From Arthrobacter sp. B1I2 (lineage in GTDB: Bacteria > Actinomycetota > Actinomycetes > Actinomycetales > Micrococcaceae): DNA of 64,000 nt. Below, piece by piece: positions 19,380 to 31,981 of this stretch; the first letter of the stretch is position 1; every line of letters starts with the position of its first letter. A program made the translations under genes and the position numbers. The notes beneath the pieces are model-generated. The model had not been told where the DNA came from. It made no database searches and saw only the letters and a list, made by a program, of their open reading frames with translations. The stretch lies in the NCBI RefSeq assembly GCF_030816485.1, contig NZ_JAUSYC010000001.1, positions 3,658,001 to 3,722,000 of the forward strand, read 5' to 3'.

Positions 19380-20405
19380 TCACTTTGCAGTCGACGGATC
19401 GGGATCGCTGTCCGGATTTTCCGCATGCGGTACAGGCAACGGCGGCATGGGCCGTGGCGTCCGCACAATGGGGATGGGGCCGGTGTGCACGGCATCGGAC
19501 TTGGGTACCGGTCCGCGCCAGCCGTGGATAGGCAGCTCGAACTTGCGGACCAGGCGGGCGGAGAACGGCGTCTGGTGGGTGCGGGCCAGCCGGACGGGAG
19601 TGGCGGACTTGGTCACTTCCACGCGGGCGCCGGGCGGCAGGTCCACGGAGCGCCGGCCATCGCACCACAGCACGCCCTGGGCGTCGGTGCGGCTCAGTAC
19701 CTCCACGGCGAGCTTCGACCGCGGTGACACGACGAGGGGTTTGGCGAAGAGCGCATGGGCGCTGATGGGGACAATCACCAGGGCCTCCACCTCCGGCCAG
19801 ACCACCGGTCCACCCGCGGAGAACGCATAGGCCGTGGACCCGGTGGGGGTGGCCAGCACGATGCCATCGGAGCCGAAGGACGTCAACGGGCGCTGGTCCA
19901 CCTCGGTGACCACTTCGAGCATCCGTTCCCGGTTGGCCTTCTCGATGGCGGCCTCGTTGAGCGCCCATGTGTGCCAAATCTTCTGGCCGCGGACCCACAC
20001 CTGGACATCGATGGTCATCCGCTCTTCAACCGTGTACTCGCGGCTGGCGATCCACTCGACGGTCTGGGCAAGGTCCGCCCGCTCGCTTTCGGCAAGGAAA
20101 CCCACGTGGCCCAGATTGACGCCCAGCAGCGGCACATCCACCTCGCGGACCAGTTCGGCGGCCCGCAGGATGGTTCCGTCGCCGCCGAGGACCATGACGA
20201 GTTCGACGTCAGGCAGCTGGACGTGGTCGTGGAGGACCTCCACGGGCTGGGCAAGGTGCCCGAAGAACCGTTCCATGTCCCCCAGCTCGGACTCCTGCAT
20301 CACGGGGACCATGCCCGAAGCGTGCAGCAGGGCGCAGGCTTCCCAGGCCGCTTTCAGTGACTCCTCGCGGCCGGTGTGGGCAAGGACCAGTACACGCCTG
20401 CTCAT
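19380..20405 (-). CDS. nadK: NAD kinase
   Basis: A 341-residue ATP-NAD kinase making NADP+. The GGDGT motif is at 74-78, with NE in LNEAAIEK and the glycine-rich TPTGSTAYAFSAGGP segment following. About 50 C-terminal residues rich in Pro and charged residues extend past the usual fold. It lies between tlyA and recN, the order seen in mycobacteria (Rv1694-Rv1696). Confidence 0.95.
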   Translation of the reverse strand: MSRRVLVLAHTGREESLKAAWEACALLHASGMVPVMQESELGDMERFFGHLAQPVEVLHDHVQLPDVELVMVLGGDGTILRAAELVREVDVPLLGVNLGHVGFLAESERADLAQTVEWIASREYTVEERMTIDVQVWVRGQKIWHTWALNEAAIEKANRERMLEVVTEVDQRPLTSFGSDGIVLATPTGSTAYAFSAGGPVVWPEVEALVIVPISAHALFAKPLVVSPRSKLAVEVLSRTDAQGVLWCDGRRSVDLPPGARVEVTKSATPVRLARTHQTPFSARLVRKFELPIHGWRGPVPKSDAVHTGPIPIVRTPRPMPPLPVPHAENPDSDPDPSTAK

Positions 20406-20418
20406 CAGGTTCCGCTCT

Positions 20419-21234
20419 CTAGTGGTTCGGCCAGATTTGTCCGAGCAAGGCAGCGGCTGCTGCCTCTCGCTCTTCGATCTTAGGCAAGTCTTTGCTGATC
20501 CTGCGTCTTATCCACAGGAAGTATTCGACGTTTCCGTCCTGGCCCGGCAGCGGGCTCTGCGCGAGGCCGCGCAGGTCGAGGCCTGCCTCGAGCGCTGCCC
20601 GGGCCACTTTCTCCACGGCCATCCGCCGCTCGCGCTCAGACGTGACCACGCCGGTGCGGCCCAGGCGGTCCTTGCCGATCTCGAACTGCGGCTTGACCAT
20701 CAGCACCAGATCGCCGCCGGGTTCGGTGCAGTCCGCCAGCGGCTGCACTACGAGGGTGAGGGAGATAAACGACAGGTCTGCGACCGTCAGTGCCGCCGGC
20801 CCGCCTATGTCCTCCGGGGCCATGTACCGCACGTTCATGCCCTCGTGGACTGCCACGCGCGGATCGTCGCGGAGGTGGGCCACCAGCTGGCCGTGACCGA
20901 CGTCGACCGCCACCACGTGCGCGGCACCCCGCCGAAGCAGGACGTCGGTGAAGCCCCCGGTGGAGGCACCGGCGTCAAGGCACCTTTTGCCCTGCGCCGA
21001 AACCTCGGGGAAGGCGTCGAGGGCCCCGGCCAGCTTGTGGCCCGCCCGGCTGGCGTAAGTGTCCTGGTCATCGTGTTCGACGGCGAGGTCCCGGCTGTCG
21101 TCCACCTGCAGGGAGGCTTTAGCGAGGACCTGGCCGCCGGAACTGACCTTGCCGTCGGCGATCAGCGACGCGGCGTGCGTACGCGACCTCGCAAGCCCGC
21201 GCGCCACCAGTGCCTGGTCGAGGCGCACCGGCAT
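20419..21234 (-). CDS. tlyA: TlyA-family rRNA 2'-O-methyltransferase
   Basis: A 271-residue protein with an N-terminal S4 RNA-binding domain (RLDQALVARGLARSRTHAASLI) and a C-terminal FtsJ-type methyltransferase domain with SAM site DAGASTGGFTDVLL. The Lys of SRAGHKL, Asp of VADLSF and Lys of VMVKPQFE match the expected catalytic set. TlyA methylates 16S C1409 and 23S C1920 in mycobacteria, and loss gives capreomycin resistance. The start overlaps the upstream small gene by one base (TGATG). Confidence 0.92.
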   Translation of the reverse strand: MPVRLDQALVARGLARSRTHAASLIADGKVSSGGQVLAKASLQVDDSRDLAVEHDDQDTYASRAGHKLAGALDAFPEVSAQGKRCLDAGASTGGFTDVLLRRGAAHVVAVDVGHGQLVAHLRDDPRVAVHEGMNVRYMAPEDIGGPAALTVADLSFISLTLVVQPLADCTEPGGDLVLMVKPQFEIGKDRLGRTGVVTSERERRMAVEKVARAALEAGLDLRGLAQSPLPGQDGNVEYFLWIRRRISKDLPKIEEREAAAAALLGQIWPNH

Positions 21235-21485
21235 CAGGCTGCACCGCCGACGGGATTGGTCCCGGAGGGGTCGCCGTCTGGGGGATCGCTGTTGAGGGCG
21301 GCCAGCAGTTCATCGTGGAGCCCGTTATAGACGCTTTCGTGATCCGCGGCAGGCAGACCTGGTATGTCGGGAAGCGTGGCCAGGGCCTGCGCCACCTGCG
21401 GATCGGTGATGACCTGTGCACCTGGCTGCGGCCATTCCGGGGCCGGCTGTGCTGTCGCGTCGTCCGGTTCGGTCAGCTCAGTCAT
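21234..21485 (-). CDS. Small conserved actinobacterial protein
   Basis: An 83-residue acidic, proline-rich protein with no recognisable fold. It is translationally coupled to tlyA (TGATG) and lies 9 bp after the HAD gene. A protein of this size between the HAD phosphatase and tlyA is the Rv1693 equivalent by position. The predicted helix around SVYNGLHDELLAAL is the most ordered part. Function unknown. Confidence 0.75.
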   Translation of the reverse strand: MTELTEPDDATAQPAPEWPQPGAQVITDPQVAQALATLPDIPGLPAADHESVYNGLHDELLAALNSDPPDGDPSGTNPVGGAA

Positions 21486-21494
21486 TGAACCAGT

Positions 21495-22484
21495 CTAGTG
21501 ATCCAGCCACACCAGCTTGGGCGACTTCGGGGCTGCGGTGTCCGGCGTCTCAGCCCACCAGGCTGCACAGGCAGCCCGCCAGGAGTCAAGGTCGTCCTGC
21601 CTGCCAATGATGCCCACCGCTCCGTTGGCCACGCGCGCCGTCGACTGGCCGCACGTGTAGGTGCCGTCGTCGTTCGTCACTTCGGGGTAGGGGCGGTGCA
21701 GGCCCGTCAGGTTTTCGATGATGTAGTTGGGCCGTTCGGCAGACCGCGCGGCCAGGATGGTTTCGCGTGTGTCGACGCCGGTCAGGACCGCCACGGTGGC
21801 GAAGCCGGCATTGTTGCCGCCCAGGATGTCCGTGTCCAGCCGGTCACCCACCACCAGGGGGCGCTCGGCACCGAGTCGCTTGGCTGCCGAATGGAACAGC
21901 GGTGCCTCGGGCTTGCCCGCTACCCTGGGCTGATGACCTGTGGCGGCGGCAACGGCGGCAACAAGGGTGCCGTTCCCTGGGGCGATGCCGCGCGCCTGGG
22001 GAATGGACATGTCCGTGTTGGTGGCCACCCAGAGGGCACCGGCGGACACCACGTACGTGGCTTCCGCCAGGTCCTTCCACCCGATGGCGGGGCTGAAGCC
22101 CTGGACCACCGCTACCGGTTCCTCGGCCTGGCTGCCCACGGGCACCAGGCCCACCAGCTCAATTTCCCGGGCAAGTGCCGGGCTGCCGGTGATGAGGATC
22201 CTTGCGCCGGGTGCCAGCAGCGAGGCGAGCAGCTCGGCCGCGGCCTGGGAGGAACTGACCACCTGGTTGTCCTCGGCGGGCGCACCGAGCTCACGCAGAT
22301 GGGCTGCAACCTCTGCCGGGGAGCGGGAGGCGTTGTTGGTCACATAGCCCAGACCGATACCCAGGCCGGAGAGCTGCTTCAGCGAATCCACGGCTCCGGG
22401 AATGGCATGCGGCCCGGCGTAGACCACGCCGTCCAGGTCGGCGAGGAGCGCATCGAAGCGGGAGACCAGTGAAACGTCATTCAT
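21495..22484 (-). CDS. HAD-IIA family phosphatase
   Basis: A 329-residue hydrolase related to NagD and p-nitrophenyl phosphatases. The nucleophile motif LLADLDGVVY has Asp16 and Asp18. Motif II VTNNASRSP and the later KPEAPLF and VVGDRLDTDILGGNNAGF motifs complete the HAD core with the large C2 cap between. It is the Rv1692 equivalent, which is described as a glycerol-3-phosphate phosphatase in M. tuberculosis. The substrate here is inferred from that. About 40 extra C-terminal residues follow the core. Confidence 0.88.
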   Translation of the reverse strand: MNDVSLVSRFDALLADLDGVVYAGPHAIPGAVDSLKQLSGLGIGLGYVTNNASRSPAEVAAHLRELGAPAEDNQVVSSSQAAAELLASLLAPGARILITGSPALAREIELVGLVPVGSQAEEPVAVVQGFSPAIGWKDLAEATYVVSAGALWVATNTDMSIPQARGIAPGNGTLVAAVAAATGHQPRVAGKPEAPLFHSAAKRLGAERPLVVGDRLDTDILGGNNAGFATVAVLTGVDTRETILAARSAERPNYIIENLTGLHRPYPEVTNDDGTYTCGQSTARVANGAVGIIGRQDDLDSWRAACAAWWAETPDTAAPKSPKLVWLDH

Positions 22485-22490
22485 GCCTGC

Positions 22491-24290
22491 TCAGTCTTCC
22501 CGGCGTTCTTCGTCGTGCCGGACGTCTGCGTTGTCCTGCGCGTCGGACTCCCCGGCAGCTGCGGAATCGAGCTCGTCAGGTTCCACCGAGTCCTGGTCCG
22601 ATTCGGCGTCGTCCGAGACGAAGTAGTCGGCGTCCTGGTCGTCGAGGTTGCTGTCCTGGGCTGCGTTCGCTTCGGTGGCGTTGCCACTTTCCGCTTCAGC
22701 CGCTGGGGAACCGCCGGCAAGGGTTTCGGCGGGGGTTTCTTCGGTCTCGGCGGGGGTTTCGGTCTCGGCGGCCCTGGAGGAACGCTCCAGCATCCTGCGA
22801 CGTTCAGCCTCTTCCCGTGCCTCTTCTTCCTCGTCCCAGCCGAGGTCGATGATTTCGGGCTCCTGGTCAGCGCCTTGGCCCAGGGCGTTCTCTGCCACCA
22901 CGGCCTGGCGGCTCCACTTTTCCGACTCTTCCTGGCGTCCCACCGCTGCAAGTGCATCGGCGTAGGCGCGGAAAAGGCGCGGGCTGTAGGAGAAGGCACG
23001 GTTGATGTCCAGCTGCGGGATTTCAAGTTCTGCTACTGCCGCGTCCAGCTGGCCGAGATCGGTCCGTGCACCGGCTGCAACGATTGCCAGTTCCACCTTG
23101 CCGGGAGCGTCAAGGTCCTGGGCTTCCTCGGAGCGCGCAACATCGAGGGCACGGTCGGGGCGCCCCAGGCCACGCTCGCAGTCAGCCATCACGGGCAGGT
23201 GCACGTTCGAACCGCTGATCCGGCGGAAGGTGCGGAACTCGCGGAGTGCCTCACCGTAGTGGCCGGCAGCGTAGGCAGTCAGACCAACGGCCTCGCGGAC
23301 GGCTGCGAGCCGTCCACCACGACGGCTGGCGGCAAGCGCATGCTGGAAGGCAAGCTCGGGCTCGTCATCGATGAGGCGGCCGGCCATCACCAGGTGGCGG
23401 GCCACCCACTCGGCGCTCTTCGGCTCCAGGGTCTTGATCTGGTGCCCGGTGGCGCGGTCCAGTTCCTTGCCCGTGACATCCTCATCGATCTCGGGCGAGC
23501 GTTCACGGTCAGGACGGTTGGCGCTGCGAAGGTCGGCGGCGTTGGGAACGCGGGCAGGGCGCTCCTCCTGGCGGTCGCGGCCAAAGCCGCGGGGGCCGGA
23601 GTCGGCACGGTCACCGCGATCGAAGCCGCGCGGTGCCCGTTCTTGCCGGTCCCCGAACGGCTTGCGGTTCTCGCCGCCGAAACCGCGTCGGTCACCTTCG
23701 CCCTCACGACGGGGACGGTCACCAAACGGCTTACGGTCACGGTCGCCGAAAGGCTTACGGTCACGGTCGCCGGCACCGCCGCTAAAACCGCGGCGGTCAC
23801 CTTCGCCGTCACGGCGCGGACGGTCACCAAACGGCTTACGGTCGCGGTCGCCGAACTGCCGACGCTCACCACCGGCGCCGCCACCCTCGCCGTCACGGCG
23901 CGGACGGTCACCAAACGGCTTACGGTCACGGTCGCCGAACTGCCGACGCTCACCACCGGCGCCGCCACCCTCGCCGTCACGGCGCGGACGGTCACCAAAC
24001 GGCTTACGATCACGATCACCAAAAGGCTTACGGTCACGATCACCGAACTGCCGACGCTCACCGCCAGCGCCAGCACCCTCGCCATCACGGCGCGGACGGT
24101 CACCAAACGGCTTACGATCACGATCACCAAAAGGCTTCCGCTCACCGCCGCCGGCAGAGCCACCACGCGTGGAGCTGTTGCCGTCGCGGTCCGACCGAGA
24201 CCGGAATCCGCGGGGATCCCCGCCGGAATTGTTGTTGCCGCGGAACGCGCCACGGTCATTACCGCGGTTGCCGCCGTTGTGCTCGGCCAT
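22491..24290 (-). CDS. Large Arg/Gly/Asp repeat protein with TPR-like domain
   Basis: A 599-residue protein. Residues ~1-250 are low-complexity and rich in Gly, Arg and Asp, with repeated RDRKPFGDRPRRDGEG and GGERRQFGDRD blocks encoded by an 84-bp tandem DNA repeat. Residues ~270-480 form paired helices resembling tetratricopeptide repeats (LAFQHALAASRRGGRLAAVREAVGL, YGEALREFRTFRRI). The C terminus is acidic. ATG 24290 is supported by AGGAGG. It occupies the position of Rv1691, a TPR-type hypothetical. The RG-rich region suggests RNA binding or condensate formation, which is speculation. Confidence 0.8.
   Translation of the reverse strand: MAEHNGGNRGNDRGAFRGNNNSGGDPRGFRSRSDRDGNSSTRGGSAGGGERKPFGDRDRKPFGDRPRRDGEGAGAGGERRQFGDRDRKPFGDRDRKPFGDRPRRDGEGGGAGGERRQFGDRDRKPFGDRPRRDGEGGGAGGERRQFGDRDRKPFGDRPRRDGEGDRRGFSGGAGDRDRKPFGDRDRKPFGDRPRREGEGDRRGFGGENRKPFGDRQERAPRGFDRGDRADSGPRGFGRDRQEERPARVPNAADLRSANRPDRERSPEIDEDVTGKELDRATGHQIKTLEPKSAEWVARHLVMAGRLIDDEPELAFQHALAASRRGGRLAAVREAVGLTAYAAGHYGEALREFRTFRRISGSNVHLPVMADCERGLGRPDRALDVARSEEAQDLDAPGKVELAIVAAGARTDLGQLDAAVAELEIPQLDINRAFSYSPRLFRAYADALAAVGRQEESEKWSRQAVVAENALGQGADQEPEIIDLGWDEEEEAREEAERRRMLERSSRAAETETPAETEETPAETLAGGSPAAEAESGNATEANAAQDSNLDDQDADYFVSDDAESDQDSVEPDELDSAAAGESDAQDNADVRHDEERRED
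23700..24125. repeat. 84-bp imperfect tandem repeats
   Basis: The segment CGGTCACCAAACGGCTTA recurs at 23716, 23821, 23905, 23989 and 24097, so the core period is 84 bp (28 codons), with flanking spacings of 105 and 108 bp. All spacings are multiples of 3, so copy-number change keeps the frame. Confidence 0.9.
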
Positions 24291-24642
24291 ATGGATTCCT
24301 CCTGTTGTGAGCCGCCACTGGCGCAACTGCAGCCGCTCGTTTCGTTTCCTACGCAACCCGAAATCAAGCGCTTCGAAGTCCGTACATCTTCATCAATTCT
24401 AGTGGAGCCACCAAATCTCCCGGGACAGCGGGACCCCTGGCAGCGGTATCGTGGCCATCTTCACAGCCGGCGCCCGCGCAGGTCCTGCCTGGGTTTTTGT
24501 GTTGCTCTATCAGGTGTGGTCCTTATCTGGTGGGTTTAGGGGCCATAGGTGATGGAGCAACTGGGGTGGCGCGGCGGGGCACGGGGCTGCGGGTCCGGGG
24601 GCTGCGGGTCTGTTCTTGGTGGTGGTGGTTGTTTAAATGTGG
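24291..24642. other. Intergenic region between the repeat protein and the rrn terminator
   Basis: About 350 bp with no convincing gene. It holds the promoter and Shine-Dalgarno region of the gene ending at 24290, and copy B of a 59-nt palindromic element (24502-24560). Open frames here are short and lack coding signs. Confidence 0.6.
24502..24560. repeat. 59-nt palindromic intergenic element, copy B
   Basis: Begins TTGCTCTATCA and ends GGTGATGGAGCAA, forming an inverted repeat with a decayed centre. It has exactly the same length as the element at 37071-37129 and matches it at 41 of 59 positions. Confidence 0.65.
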
Positions 24643-24670
24643 GAGGCCCCAACCGTGTGGTTGGGGCCTC
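24643..24670 (-). terminator. rrn operon terminator
   Basis: Perfect 12-bp arms (24643-24654 and 24659-24670) with a 4-nt loop, just downstream of 5S rRNA on the minus strand. The sequence after it is only moderately T-rich. Confidence 0.85.
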
Positions 24671-24683
24671 GACCGTAATGGTT

Positions 24684-24802
24684 GTCCGGCGGTGACCTAC
24701 TCTCCCACACCCTCCCGGGTGCAGTACCATCGGCGCTGTGGGTCTTAGCTTCCGGGTTCGGAATGGGACCGGGCGTTTCCCCCACGCTATGACCGCCGTA
24801 AC
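24684..24802 (-). rRNA. rrf: 5S ribosomal RNA
   Basis: Read on the minus strand it has the expected actinobacterial 5S sequence, from GTTACGGCGGTCATAGCG through CCCATTCCGAACCCGGAAG to GGTCACCGCCGGACA. The two ends pair with each other. Boundaries may be off by a few bases. Confidence 0.93.
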
Positions 24803-24931
24803 CCTTGCTCCCGCGCACCCGTGGTGTTGGCCTGGGTGGGGGGAAATCTGTGGTTACAACATTGTGGTGTTGTGTATTCAGTTGTTGGTTCCTGTTCAAC
24901 AGTTGTCCCGTTGGGCGGGGTTGTTGGTTGG

Positions 24932-24964
24932 GAACCACATAGTGGACGCAAGCAGAATTTGTAT
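24932..24964 (-). other. 3' half of the 23S processing stalk
   Basis: The 18 bases 24932-24949 are complementary in the transcript to 28229-28246 (one G-U pair), and 24959-24964 pairs with 28216-28221. The two halves bracket 23S rRNA and would form the duplex cut by RNase III. Confidence 0.75.
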
Positions 24965-24973
24965 GTTCTGTGT

Positions 24974-30141
<5,168 letters not shown>

Positions 30142-30290
30142 GTAAAACAGACACAACCGCAACCACCGGAAATAACGGCGGAAACGGCTGCACAAAATTT
30201 GAAACCAGCTAAAAACACCATGCCAACCACGGAGGTGGCGGCACAGCACAATCAACCAATTCATAAAACAATTGGTATCAACAAACTTGG

Positions 30291-30315
30291 CACACTATTG
30301 AGTTCTCAAACAACA
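30291..30315 (-). promoter_or_regulatory. rrn leader box A antitermination element
   Basis: On the minus strand TTTGAGAACTCAATAGTGTG matches the box A segment known from actinobacterial rrn leaders. It lies ~150 nt upstream of mature 16S. Confidence 0.75.
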
Positions 30316-30388
30316 GACACATTCGAATATTCCCGGAACAATTCACCAAATGAATTTCTGTTCCGTATTTCTTCGCTGCGATGTTTCA

Positions 30389-30418
30389 ATCTTATTTCAT
30401 TCATATTCACTTTCGCAA
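30389..30418 (-). promoter_or_regulatory. Candidate rrn promoter
   Basis: Minus-strand -35 TTGCGA (30418-30413), an 18-bp spacer and -10 TAAGAT (30394-30389), in the AT-rich leader upstream of box A. Other promoters may exist further upstream. Confidence 0.45.
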
Positions 30419-30572
30419 ATCCGGTCATTTTCCCGGAATTCACTTGGTGGAATGAATCCGCCCAGCAAAACAAGCAGCAATTTCTCCAAATCCACGCTGT
30501 GCGCGGCAAGAATTGCTTCTCATCAGTTGGGGGTTTGTCGCCACTCAGCGGCGGCGACTCAGAAAACAATAC

Positions 30573-30613
30573 ACGCCCCCCAACAGCCGTGCAAATCGGC
30601 TGCCGGAAGGCGT
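30573..30613 (-). terminator. tyrS terminator
   Basis: Arms 30573-30588 and 30598-30613 pair along all 16 positions if G-U pairs are allowed, with a 9-nt loop, followed on the minus strand by GTATTGTTTTC. It ends 20 bases from the tyrS stop. Confidence 0.8.
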
Positions 30614-30633
30614 GCATGCAGGACCCGGAGGTG

Positions 30634-31947
30634 CTAGGGAACCAGCACTTCAACAGTTGCCAGGTTCTTCTTGCCCCTGCGCAGGAGCAGGTACTGACCG
30701 TGCAGAAGTTCGGACTCGGAGATCACAGCCTCGGGATCGGACACCTTCTCGTTGTTGACGTAGGCGCCGCCTTCGCCCACTGTCCGCCGGGCGGCTGACT
30801 TGCTTTCGGAAAGACCGGACGCCACCAGCAGGTCGATAATCCCCATCCCATCGACCTGCACCATTGTGGAAGGAAGTTCCGACGTCGCCGCCTGCAGGGT
30901 TGCCTTGTCCAATGCGGCCAGGTCCCCGTTCCCAAAAAGTGCCGCGGAAGCAGCAATCACCTTTTCGGTGGCGTCAACCCCGTGCACCAGTGAAGTCACT
31001 TCAAAGGCGAGCTTCCGCTGGCCCTCGCGGGCGAACGGACGCTCGGCCACAGAGACGGCAATCTCTTCAATTTCGGCGCGTGTCAGGAACGTGAACACCT
31101 TGAGCCGGTCCACCACGTCGGCATCGGCGGTGTTGAGCCAGAACTGGTAGAAGGCGTACGGGCTGCACATGCCGGCGTCCAGCCAGATGGCGTTGCCCTC
31201 GCTCTTGCCGAACTTGGTTCCGTCAGAGTTGGTGATGAGCGGCGTTCCCAGGGCGTGGACGCTCTTGCCCTCCACCTTGCGGATCAGTTCCGTACCGCTG
31301 GTGAGGTTGCCCCACTGGTCCGAGCCGCCGGTCTGCAGGACGCAGCCGTAGTCGCGGTAGAGCTGGAGGTAGTCCATGCCCTGCAGGATCTGGTAGCTGA
31401 ACTCGGTGTAGCTGATGCCTTCGTCCGAGTTCAGGCGGGATGCCACGGCGTCCTTGCGCAACATCGTTCCAACGCGGAAGTGCTTGCCCACTTCACGCAG
31501 GAAGTCGATGGCACTCAGGGGTGCGGTCCAGTCCAGGTTGTTTACCATCCTGGCGGCGTTATCCCCCTCGAAGCTGAGGAACCGGCTGACCTGGGCCTGA
31601 AGGTAGCCCACCCATTCAGCCACCGTTTCCTTGGTGTTGAGGGTGCGCTCCGCTGTGGGGCGGGGATCGCCGATCATGCCGGTGGAGCCGCCCACCAGTC
31701 CAAGCGGTTTATGCCCGGCCAGCTGAAGACGCCGCATGACCAGGAGCTGGACAAGGTTCCCCAGGTGCAGGCTCGGCGCGGTGGGATCGAACCCGCAATA
31801 GTACGTGACCGGCCCATTGGCGAGGAGCTTTTCGAGCTCTCCTTCGTCGGTGGAGACATGGACCAGCCCACGCCACTTCAGTTCCTGCCAAATGTTGGGG
31901 AAAGTGGGGTCGTTGCGCTGCGGTTCGAGGTTGTTCAGTTCTGGCAC
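30634..31947 (-). CDS. tyrS: Tyrosyl-tRNA synthetase
   Basis: A 437-residue class I synthetase charging tRNA-Tyr. The HIGH-type motif is HLGN in SLHLGNLVQL, and the KMSKS-type motif is KFGKS. TGGSDQWGNLTSG is the tyrosine/ATP pocket. The C terminus has an S4 RNA-binding domain (SESKSAARRTVGEGGAYVNN). The GTG at 31947 (VPELNNLEP) with AGGAAG upstream is chosen; longer frames run toward the helicase gene and are not conserved. It starts 34 bp after the helicase stop. Confidence 0.93.
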   Translation of the reverse strand: MPELNNLEPQRNDPTFPNIWQELKWRGLVHVSTDEGELEKLLANGPVTYYCGFDPTAPSLHLGNLVQLLVMRRLQLAGHKPLGLVGGSTGMIGDPRPTAERTLNTKETVAEWVGYLQAQVSRFLSFEGDNAARMVNNLDWTAPLSAIDFLREVGKHFRVGTMLRKDAVASRLNSDEGISYTEFSYQILQGMDYLQLYRDYGCVLQTGGSDQWGNLTSGTELIRKVEGKSVHALGTPLITNSDGTKFGKSEGNAIWLDAGMCSPYAFYQFWLNTADADVVDRLKVFTFLTRAEIEEIAVSVAERPFAREGQRKLAFEVTSLVHGVDATEKVIAASAALFGNGDLAALDKATLQAATSELPSTMVQVDGMGIIDLLVASGLSESKSAARRTVGEGGAYVNNEKVSDPEAVISESELLHGQYLLLRRGKKNLATVEVLVP

Positions 31948-31981
31948 GCTTCCTAAGTTAGCAGTAACGCCCAACGCCCGG

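Larger units (their letters stand above)
30142..30572 (-). promoter_or_regulatory. rrn leader and promoter region
   Basis: About 430 bp without a gene between the 16S 5' end and the tyrS terminator. It is visibly more AT-rich than its surroundings and carries the box A element and a candidate promoter, listed separately. Confidence 0.75.

Noticed and set aside
23700..24125. Possible CRISPR array
   Set aside because: The repeats are coding, have no unique spacers and keep a multiple-of-three period.
22515..24539. 674-codon plus-strand frame opposite the repeat protein
   Set aside because: The repeats leave several frames open at once. The minus-strand frame has a Shine-Dalgarno and a conserved position; this one reads as Thr/Val/Ala repeats.
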